Of a DNA stretch of 64,000 bases, positions 36,301 to 42,330 are shown in pieces. The number at the start of each line of letters is the position of its first letter. Within the stretch, counting starts at the first letter, position 1. The stretch comes from Gordonia gummivorans. GTDB lineage: Bacteria > Actinomycetota > Actinomycetes > Mycobacteriales > Mycobacteriaceae. The stretch spans positions 1 through 64,000 of the forward strand of contig NZ_JAKWBF010000017.1 of assembly GCF_022513585.1 (NCBI RefSeq). Direction: 5' to 3'. The notes under the pieces are model-generated. The model made no database searches and was not told the DNA's origin. It saw nothing but the letters and a program-made list of their open reading frames with translations. A program made the translations under genes and the position numbers.

Positions 36301-36620
36301 AGCACGTCGAGGTCGGTCCCGGACCCGTCACAGCGCAAGACGTAACCGGTTGTCACGGTGTCGATCCGGACCCCGTCGACAGCGGCGAGTGCTTTGCGTA
36401 GACGGGAGATGTAGCCCTGCAGGGTGACCGCAACGGAACGTGGCGGGCTGCCGCGCCAGAGGAGTTCGGCGAGATGGTCGGCGGAGCGGGGCACCCGTTC
36501 GGCGGTGAGGATGACCAGGAGTTCGACCAGCTTGCGCGGCCCGACATCGACGCTCTCACCGTCGGCCGCGGTCACCGTGAGCGGTCCGAGCACTCGGATC
36601 GGAATGGGCTCGACCTGCAC
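33387..36620 (-). CDS. BTAD-containing regulator with large ATPase and TPR-like region
   Basis: The protein is 1077 aa from the GTG at 36620. Longer in-frame starts would enter the divergent gene at 36692. Residues 5-100 form an OmpR-type DNA-binding domain (VTLQGYISRLRKALAAV, TGYVLRC). Residues ~105-250 form a BTAD domain (RGRLADDLGLDPDPRTLAVE). The AAA ATPase has Walker A GPSGIGKS at 297-304 and Walker B VVLSIDDLQWMD. The remaining ~600 residues are helical repeats as in MalT/LuxR-type STAND ATPases, but no C-terminal LuxR domain is seen. Its target is unclear, and the divergent membrane-protein gene is the nearest candidate. Confidence 0.87.
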   Translation of the reverse strand: MQVEPIPIRVLGPLTVTAADGESVDVGPRKLVELLVILTAERVPRSADHLAELLWRGSPPRSVAVTLQGYISRLRKALAAVDGVRIDTVTTGYVLRCDGSGTDLDVLERLSTDGLRLARTDPAAAAETLCRALDLWRGPPVGEVADIAEMAPEITRLEQMRADLTESAAETLLTTGEHRRAVTLLSDLLRHQPYREGAVRVLATALAHIGRPADGLAVIRDLRGRLADDLGLDPDPRTLAVEAELLDPASVVTRPVQVPEPVEQRTTMICGRDNELKVLRAVLRRGSGRLAGAVVTGPSGIGKSSLVDAALDMADLPVLRTVGRAATDEPLRGLTDLFGVFPSAKNVDVTATDLVSATDDAIRSRLCAHGRVVLSIDDLQWMDLDSAQALGRVLAGMRLMPVTVVATSRDKTNPAARLIADALAKHGDLSDIALGPLDDTDLTQLVTHRLSETGLTLAPGPLVEQSLGNPLVALTLCDAMATGSASGEARLIPDAIGRRLDDLDPAALALATLLAVSGGALDNDILGDMGYAAGSPIRAALIDARFAGTEPDTALSLSHSRITEAVVSHCSPGDLARTHRRLAAALLARRPHELSSIATHLAAGADDPQTRARAVEAGVEAARAAHRSGADHQAVELVRRTLTLLDTDRDQPGTAHSRVETLRLGGSSAIALGDFDSAMSFFEEAATISRIDSDWPALAETALLAAPRGVAGYWSGYGMMHSGNPALVAEALGHDDVLDADTVVRLQAGEAARRTVLGLPGARDHLAVAAELCEPGSSAAHDVLLAEFLCRWTPADRADRAKIADELYRTSGGDVHRRATALHLQRVCALESADVRMARRISTEVSRVIATHPDTDLATMQLWWRVMLALLRGNFEQSSELTTEYAESVESLGDQAKLLSEASIATSESIALWLRGRLHEMLPRFDDLTESVDDDFALVIALGSAEAGDVDRALAVATEITADAASWSGPRVVVRVPLLVDALYMAWRTGEDLDRTRRIAARIAPFVEDWNDGLIVQWPGVVCVGPASLYRGSLGAIVGNDSAADDLEAAAHLADDTGARPFAERARARLAHLRESH

Positions 36621-36691
36621 AGACAGTGAATCTACCGGGTGCTCCAGCGACGCACCAGGCGAATACCAGGGCCGGCTCGGAAGGTGTTGGC

Positions 36692-37444
36692 ATGACAACA
36701 TCACTGCATCCCCAGCATCCCACCACCCCCGACACCATGTCCGGCCCACACGGCCGCAGTTCCGACACCCACGCGCCGGGCTCGCGCGTCGGCCGTCCCG
36801 ATTGGCCGGTCATCCGGCGCCTCAGCGCTGTCTCGTTGATCCTCGGCGGCGCGCTGTGCGTGGCGGGCGGCACTCTGCATCCGATCGTCGACGGCAAGGG
36901 TCATTCGGTCGAGGCACTGCAAGGCGCGACGGCGCCATGGGCACAGATACTGCTCGCCGTCGGCACCATTCTTGTGCTGCTCGGCCTGCCCGGCATGTAC
37001 GTGTGGCTACGCCCCCGGATCGGCATCGCCGGCTTCGTCGGGATCGTGCTCTACTTCGTGGGCAATGTCGTCACGTCGACGGCGCACCTGGCCGTCGAGA
37101 TCTTCGTGGCCTACCCGTTTGCCAACGACCCGACGACCGCGCACCTCATCGCTGACGACGACTCGATGCTCGGTACACCGGAATTCATCGCGATCAACGC
37201 TTTCGGGGCGGTGGTGATGCTCGTCGGCCTGGCCCTGCTGGGATCGAGCCTCATCCGCAACCGAGCCGTCCCGATCTGGATTGGCGTGCTCATCACGATC
37301 GGCATGGTCGGGTTCCTGCTGCCACTGCCGGCCGTCGCCGGGATCTCCGGATTCTTCTGGGAGGCACCCCGCGGAATCGGAGTAGCGGCCATCGGCGTGC
37401 TGATGCTCCGCGCAGCTTCGGCAGCCCGAGCCGACCGCACCTGA
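36692..37444 (+). CDS. Multi-span membrane protein of unknown function
   Basis: The protein is 250 aa. An ATG follows an AAGGTG-like box. After a ~45-residue polar N-terminus there are about six hydrophobic segments (LSLILGGALCVAGGTLHPI, ILLAVGTILVLLGLPGMYVWL, GIVLYFVGNVVTSTAHLAVE and others). A His/Glu-bearing helix (TAHLAVEIFVAYPF) is notable. It is divergent from the large BTAD regulator with a 71-bp gap, so the regulator may control it. I do not recognise a characterised family. Confidence 0.75.
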   Translation: MTTSLHPQHPTTPDTMSGPHGRSSDTHAPGSRVGRPDWPVIRRLSAVSLILGGALCVAGGTLHPIVDGKGHSVEALQGATAPWAQILLAVGTILVLLGLPGMYVWLRPRIGIAGFVGIVLYFVGNVVTSTAHLAVEIFVAYPFANDPTTAHLIADDDSMLGTPEFIAINAFGAVVMLVGLALLGSSLIRNRAVPIWIGVLITIGMVGFLLPLPAVAGISGFFWEAPRGIGVAAIGVLMLRAASAARADRT

Positions 37445-37457
37445 CACCAACGTGAAA

Positions 37458-37496
37458 CGACAAGGGGCGCCACGAGATCCGTGGCGCCCCTTGTCG
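37458..37496. terminator. Strong bidirectional hairpin terminator
   Basis: A perfect 17-bp stem (arms CGACAAGGGGCGCCACG and its complement) encloses a 5-nt loop AGATC. It sits between the convergent membrane-protein gene (stop at 37444) and the acyl-CoA dehydrogenase gene (ends at 37508), so it serves both strands. Confidence 0.9.
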
Positions 37497-37507
37497 ATGT
37501 GGTGTCG

Positions 37508-38650
37508 TCAGCCGGCAGAGGTGGCAGCGGCGAACCGGGCGATGTGTGCGTCGGCAGTGCCGAATTCGTACTCGATCGCGGTCAGACGCTTGAAGTAGTG
37601 ACCGATCGCGAGTTCCTCGGTCATACCCATGCCGCCGTGCAGCTGCACCGCGTTCTGACCGATGAACCGTGCCGCGCGGCTGATCGTCGCCTTGGCCGCG
37701 GACACCGCCGCTGCACGCTCGGCGGCCGGTGCGTCCAGCGACAGAATCGCGAAGTACTGCGCGGCGACCGACTGTTCGAGTTCCAGGTGCATGTCGACCA
37801 TGCGGTGCTGCAGCGCCTGGAAGCTGCCGATCGGGACGCCGAACTGCTGGCGCTGCTTGGCATATTCGACGGTGTCGGTGAAGACCTTGCGCATCAGGCC
37901 CACGGCCTCGGACACCACCGCAGCGGTCGCCTCGTCCCAGGCACGTTCGAGCAGATCGATGGCACCCTCGGCGATCAGGGCGTCGGCAGGCAGGCGGACG
38001 TCGGTGAACACGAGGTCGGCGGCGAGCCGATCGTCGATGGTGCGCACCGGGTGTGACGTGATACCTGCCGGCGCGCCGTCGCCGAGTTCGACGAGGAACA
38101 GCGAGGCGCCGGCCGGGTCGTCGGGTTCGCCCGCGGTGCGGGCACTGACGATCAGATAGTCGGCCAGCGGAGCCGAGGTGACGACGGCCTTGGCACCGTT
38201 CAGAACCCATTCGTCACCGTCGCGTTCGGCGCTGGTGGCGATACGGGACAGGTTGCCACCGGACGAATCCTCCAGCGCGGCAAGTGCACTCACGGCTTCG
38301 CCGGATGCGATCCGTTCGGCGGCGGCCAGCGCCGGTGCGGCTGTCGTTGCGTGCAGCAGGCGTGCGCCGAGCACCACCGAGTCGACGAACGGTTCGACGA
38401 CGAGCGCGTGGCCGAGGGCCTCGGTCACCACCATCAGTTCCTCGGGCCCGCCGTCGTCGCCGCCCACCGCTTCGGGTAAGCAGGCGCCCACGACGCCGAG
38501 TTCTTCGACGAGTGCTCGCCAGATCTCTGGCTGCCAGCCGGCGCCGACCTTGACCGCTTCGCGGCTGGCCTGCAGGTCGTAGCGGGCGTCCAGGAATTTG
38601 TTCAGCCCATCGGAGAGAAGTTGTTGCTCCGGGGTCAGTGTGAAATCCAT
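37508..38650 (-). CDS. Acyl-CoA dehydrogenase, small-subunit type
   Basis: The protein is 380 aa from the ATG at 38650. It has the acyl-CoA dehydrogenase fold with YAKQRQQFGVPIGSFQALQHRMVDM and the FAD-binding QLHGGMGMTEE. The N-terminal flavin segment is poorly conserved compared with its partner. It follows a second dehydrogenase by 14 bp. Such unequal pairs form alpha2beta2 FadE heterotetramers that oxidise CoA esters of steroid side chains or other bulky acids (family knowledge). No cholesterol-catabolism neighbours are seen, so the substrate may be another branched or cyclic acyl-CoA. Confidence 0.88.
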   Translation of the reverse strand: MDFTLTPEQQLLSDGLNKFLDARYDLQASREAVKVGAGWQPEIWRALVEELGVVGACLPEAVGGDDGGPEELMVVTEALGHALVVEPFVDSVVLGARLLHATTAAPALAAAERIASGEAVSALAALEDSSGGNLSRIATSAERDGDEWVLNGAKAVVTSAPLADYLIVSARTAGEPDDPAGASLFLVELGDGAPAGITSHPVRTIDDRLAADLVFTDVRLPADALIAEGAIDLLERAWDEATAAVVSEAVGLMRKVFTDTVEYAKQRQQFGVPIGSFQALQHRMVDMHLELEQSVAAQYFAILSLDAPAAERAAAVSAAKATISRAARFIGQNAVQLHGGMGMTEELAIGHYFKRLTAIEYEFGTADAHIARFAAATSAG

Positions 38651-38664
38651 CAGTCTCGTCTTCT

Positions 38665-39897
38665 CTAGAGTCCCAGTGCGGCCTTGGCCAGGATGTTGCG
38701 CTGAATTTCGTTGCTGCCGGCGTAGATCGAGCCGGCGCGGTCGTTGAAGTAGTGCAGCGGGGCCACGGCCTGCCACGGCTCGCCACTGACGTAACCGTCG
38801 GTCGGCGGGGTGTACTGGGCGATCGGCCCGCCCGGCTTCGCGGCATGCGGCTGGAACGCGCGCCCGTGCGGGCCGGCGGCCTCCAGGGCGAGGGTGGTGA
38901 TCTCCTGGCTCAGTTCGGTACCCAGGATCTTGAGCATCGATGCGATCGAGCCGGGGTCCTTGCCCGACGTCATCGCCGCCAGCGCCCGGTACTCGAGGAT
39001 CTCGAGGATCTTGGCGCGGACCTTCAGATCGGCGAGCTTGTGGGCGAACGCCGGGTACTCCGACAGCGGGCCGCCGTCGGGCGCGACGACACCGGCCGCG
39101 TCGGTGCCGATGTTGTCGGCCATGACCTGCAGGGCAGGTGCGGCCGCACCGCCGCCACGCTCGAAGACGAGGAGGTACTTGGCGACGGTCCAGCCGTCGT
39201 CGATGGTGCCGAGTACGTTCTTTTTGGGCACCCGCACACCGTCGAAGAACACCTGCGCCTGGACCTGCTCGCCGGAGGCGAACACCAGCGGTTGCACCTC
39301 GATGCCGGGATCGTTCATATCGATCAGCACGAAGGTGATGCCCTGCTGCTTACGCTCGAGTCGCGAGGTGCGGACGAGGCAGAAGATCCAGTTGGCCTCC
39401 GAGGCGTGAGTGGTCCAGATCTTGCTGCCGGTGACCACCAGGTCGTCGCCGTCACTGACCGCCGCCATCGAGAGCGACGCGAGGTCGGAGCCTGCCTCCG
39501 GTTCGGAGTATCCCTGACAGAAGAACACGCTGCCGTCGAGGATGCCGGGCAGGAAGAAATCCTTCTGCTCCTGGGTGCCGAAGGCCATGATGGCGTGCGA
39601 CACCATGCGAATTCCCATGGGCGACAAGGCGGGAGCGCCGGCCAGGATCGACTCGCGGCTGAAGATGTAGTGCTGGGTCAGCGACCAGTCGCAGCCCCCG
39701 TACTCCACCGGCCAGGCCGGGGCGGCCCAGCCGCGTTCGTGCAGGATTGCCTGCCAGGTCATCGATGCTTCGTGATCGGAGTAAACGCTCGTCCGTAATG
39801 TGCCTGCGGCGCGCAGGTCGGGGGTCAGCTTCTCGTCGAGAAACGCGCGGACCTCATCGCGAAACGCGGCGTCGGCCGGGGACCAGTTCATGTCCAT
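38665..39897 (-). CDS. Acyl-CoA dehydrogenase, large-subunit type
   Basis: The protein is 410 aa, with its ATG at 39897 (MDMNWSP). It carries the flavin-binding elements CQGYSEPEAGSDLASLSMAA and KIWTTHASEANWIF, and ends with YAGSNEIQRNILAKAALGL, the signature of FadE large subunits. It is the first gene of a two-gene operon with the smaller dehydrogenase 14 bp downstream. An inverted repeat lies ~36 bp upstream. Together the two should catalyse alpha,beta-desaturation of an acyl-CoA ester. The substrate is unknown. Confidence 0.9.
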   Translation of the reverse strand: MDMNWSPADAAFRDEVRAFLDEKLTPDLRAAGTLRTSVYSDHEASMTWQAILHERGWAAPAWPVEYGGCDWSLTQHYIFSRESILAGAPALSPMGIRMVSHAIMAFGTQEQKDFFLPGILDGSVFFCQGYSEPEAGSDLASLSMAAVSDGDDLVVTGSKIWTTHASEANWIFCLVRTSRLERKQQGITFVLIDMNDPGIEVQPLVFASGEQVQAQVFFDGVRVPKKNVLGTIDDGWTVAKYLLVFERGGGAAAPALQVMADNIGTDAAGVVAPDGGPLSEYPAFAHKLADLKVRAKILEILEYRALAAMTSGKDPGSIASMLKILGTELSQEITTLALEAAGPHGRAFQPHAAKPGGPIAQYTPPTDGYVSGEPWQAVAPLHYFNDRAGSIYAGSNEIQRNILAKAALGL

Positions 39898-39932
39898 GAG
39901 CGGGCGAAACCTATCTGTAAACGGGTGTGATC

Positions 39933-39953
39933 AGATTCTGTATCTGAGAATCT
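39933..39953. promoter_or_regulatory. 7-7-7 inverted repeat upstream of fadE pair
   Basis: AGATTCT and AGAATCT flank a 7-bp spacer in an AT-rich stretch 36 bp upstream of the first acyl-CoA dehydrogenase ATG. It does not match the KstR (TnnAACnnGTTnnA) or KstR2 patterns. It is a candidate operator for an unlinked regulator. Confidence 0.6.
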
Positions 39954-40011
39954 ACCGAATGACCCAGGACCGGCGAAGTCCTGGGTGTGATCGGCGTCGA
40001 TCGGGGTCACA

Positions 40012-41268
40012 TCACGATGGTGCCGGTGCTGCCTCGGGTGTGGGGCCGGAATCGTCGGGCCCGTCGGATTTCGCAACCGCGACGGATTCCGCCTCGCCGG
40101 GCGAATCACCGTCCGGTGCATCACCGTCGGCATCGGGTTCGGTGTCCTTCTTGCCGCTTGCCGACGAGGAGAGCAGCACGTCGGCCCATTTGGTCGCCGG
40201 GTCGATGTCGATGAGCAGCGCCTTCGCCATGAGGGTAAGCGGGACGGCGAGGATGGCGCCGAGTGGTCCGATCACCCACGCCCAGAACATCAGTGACACA
40301 AAGGTGAGAGTGGTCGACAGACCGACGGCGTCGCCGACGAATTTCGGTTGGATCACCGACTGGATGATCACGTTGATTGCGCTGTACACCACGATGACCC
40401 AGAGCATCTTGTCCCAACCGCCGTCGAGCAGTGCGAGCAGCGCAGGTGGGATGACCCCGATAACGAAACCGATGTTGGGGATGTAGTTGGTGATGAACGA
40501 GAGCAGACCCCACAGAACCGGTAACGGGACCGACATCAGGGCGAGCGCACCGGTGTCGAGAACGGCGACGATGAGTCCGAAGACCGTGGTCACCACCAGA
40601 TAACTCCGGGTTCCCCGCGAGAACGACGAGAACGCGGAGGCGATGTCGGGCCGGGTGCGGTTCAGTTCGGCCATCTTGTCGTCATAGCCGACCGCGTCGG
40701 CGGACATGAACAGCAACAGGGCGAGCACCAGCACGAGCGCGCTGGTCACGTTGAGGGTGCTGGACAGAAGGTCGCCGACCACCGAGACCACCTTGCTCGA
40801 ATCGGTGTTGGAGAGCATCTGGTGGACCTTGTCCTGGCTGACCCCGTGATCGGTCAGGAAGCTCTGGAACTGTTTGATCAGGTCGTCGAACTTGGCGCTG
40901 TAGGTAGGCAGGATCGTCGCCAGACGCGCCAGCGAGAAGGCCAGCGACGCGAACAGCGTGATGAGGATGCCGTACACCAGCAGCACCGTCACCAGGAACG
41001 ACGCCCACCGTGGCCAGCCCTTGCGCCGTAACCACACCGGGACCGGCTGTACCGCCACCGTCAGCATCAGCGCGAGGAAGATGGGGCCGACAAGTCCCGA
41101 CACCGCCTTGATGCCGCCGATCGCGACCACCATGCCGGCGATGGTGAGCAGAACGATCGTGCCGCGCGGCAGCGTCCACGACGGCGGGTCGAGACGTTGG
41201 GACTCGGGTGAGCGCGCCGATACCGGTGCCGCGGATGCCGACTTCTCCGACTTGTGCCTCGCCACCAT
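40012..41268 (-). CDS. AI-2E/PerM-family membrane permease
   Basis: The protein is 418 aa. After a polar N-terminus there are about eight membrane spans split by a ~100-residue loop. The C-terminal half has PLPVLWGLLSFITNYIPNIGF, IGVIPPALLALLDGG and GDAVGLSTTLTFVSLMFW, characteristic of the AI-2E transporter (UPF0118) family. Members export signals or small ions, and the substrate is not predictable. The last ~70 residues are an acidic, Pro/Ser/Asp-rich tail. It is monocistronic. Confidence 0.88.
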   Translation of the reverse strand: MVARHKSEKSASAAPVSARSPESQRLDPPSWTLPRGTIVLLTIAGMVVAIGGIKAVSGLVGPIFLALMLTVAVQPVPVWLRRKGWPRWASFLVTVLLVYGILITLFASLAFSLARLATILPTYSAKFDDLIKQFQSFLTDHGVSQDKVHQMLSNTDSSKVVSVVGDLLSSTLNVTSALVLVLALLLFMSADAVGYDDKMAELNRTRPDIASAFSSFSRGTRSYLVVTTVFGLIVAVLDTGALALMSVPLPVLWGLLSFITNYIPNIGFVIGVIPPALLALLDGGWDKMLWVIVVYSAINVIIQSVIQPKFVGDAVGLSTTLTFVSLMFWAWVIGPLGAILAVPLTLMAKALLIDIDPATKWADVLLSSSASGKKDTEPDADGDAPDGDSPGEAESVAVAKSDGPDDSGPTPEAAPAPS

Positions 41269-41554
41269 CTGCCTCCATGAGCTCGCCCGTTCCCCGATCG
41301 GGGAACCGCCGGGAACAAGTGTTCATCATGGGGGTGGTGCGGCGCATCGCGACACGGGCATTCCATCCGTTTCAGATGAACGGTCGGCTCGAGCCCGCGG
41401 ACGTCGAAGCCTCTGCCTCCGCTGGCTAGGTGCGAGCCAGCGGCCTAGCCACACCCAGTGTCGAATCGGGTCAGCTGGGTGCTACAGCACACAGACTCTC
41501 CAACAGGACACAGAGTGTCGGTAGCACTGCCTTGAGCCAACCGCGGCAGGCTCT
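41269..41554. other. Intergenic DNA, no gene seen
   Basis: This 286-bp stretch upstream of the permease start has no credible reading frame. It contains a short hairpin GGCTAGGTGCGAGCCAGCG / GGCCTAGCC near 41423-41451, resembling the arm of the inverted repeat at 12861. Nothing else is recognised. Confidence 0.5.
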
Positions 41555-41646
41555 ATTCCCCCAGTTCAGGAGGCCGAAGGCGGTACTCATCGAGTCAGCG
41601 ACCCACCCGCCGCCTGCGTCGGCGATCGTGGAAGCGGGAAGAGGGC
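41555..41646. repeat. Dispersed intergenic repeat, module A with 3'-end fragment
   Basis: Module A (41594-41646) is preceded by TTCAGGAGGCCGAAGGC (41565-41581), which also occurs at 42206-42223 where it forms the end of a small reading frame. This copy therefore seems to have captured or donated a gene end. Confidence 0.65.
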
Positions 41647-41790
41647 AGGACCGGCGGCCAGGATCGGGCCCCTGACGGTGGTCCTCCGGGTATATCCCGG
41701 AAGCGGACGCTGACGGGCCCGATCTCAGTCACCGGCTGTCGGTCGTCGCGTTCCGCCGAAGGCGACGCCAGGCACGTGCGCCCACAAAAG

Positions 41791-41998
41791 TAGGGGAAGA
41801 AAACTCGTCCCCTACCCTTGGAGTCCTCCCCCAGAAAATTCGCGCGGACGACTACGAACCCCGGGGAAGAAGTTCTTCCCCTAACTTTCGTGGGCACGGC
41901 ACTATCGTATTTGCCCAGTTCAGCGCTGTGGTCACCGAACTCTTCGGATCAGCGGACCGCCCGCCGCCTGCGTCGGCGATCGCGGGTGCGGGAAGAGC
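41791..41998. repeat. Dispersed intergenic repeat, full C-B-A copy
   Basis: Second complete copy of the element at 12489-12692, in the same order and orientation. Module C covers 41791-41905, with TAGGGGAAGAAAACTCGTCC and CCCCGGGGAAGAAG. Module B runs through CTCTTCGGATCAG, and module A follows. The flanking sequence differs, so the copy has moved or was duplicated as a unit. Confidence 0.75.
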
Positions 41999-42203
41999 CA
42001 AGCCGTCCAGAACGGTCCTCCTGAGGTGCCACCAAGGGAGGATTGCCCTCGGAGACACCTCACGGCGACCGTTTCGGTCGCCAACTCCCGGGGCGACCCG
42101 GTCATACCGCGGGGAGCGCACTGCCCACCCCGTCGGATATCTGTACGCCCCAGCCCGACCACGTGCACTGTGCATCTGACTGGGCTCCCAGGTACAGATT
42201 TCC
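41999..42203. other. Intergenic DNA, no gene seen
   Basis: The stretch between the repeat and the small frame at 42204 contains weak inverted symmetry around GGTGCCACC/GGAGACACCTC but no coding signal I can support. Confidence 0.45.
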
Positions 42204-42317
42204 TCAGGTCAGGAGGCCGAAGGCAGTGCTCGCGACAAGGTAGACGGCACAGACGATTTCGGGCTTGTCCGACGCGAGCCAGATCACCAGCAGACCGATG
42301 AGCTGGACGACCGGCAC
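42204..42317 (-). CDS. Possible 37-aa hydrophobic peptide or gene remnant
   Basis: A frame opening at a GTG reads VPVVQLIGLLVIWLASDKPE and ends STAFGLLT, with one strong membrane segment. It begins 14 bp after the stop of the thiolase-crotonase gene on the same strand, but no ribosome-binding site is visible. The open frame upstream (VTDPKIG) resembles the reverse reading of repeat module B (ADPKSSV), and its 3' end is duplicated at 41565. It may be a small membrane protein, a decayed gene end, or repeat-derived sequence. Confidence 0.3.
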   Translation of the reverse strand: MPVVQLIGLLVIWLASDKPEIVCAVYLVASTAFGLLT

Positions 42318-42330
42318 ACCGATCTTCGGA

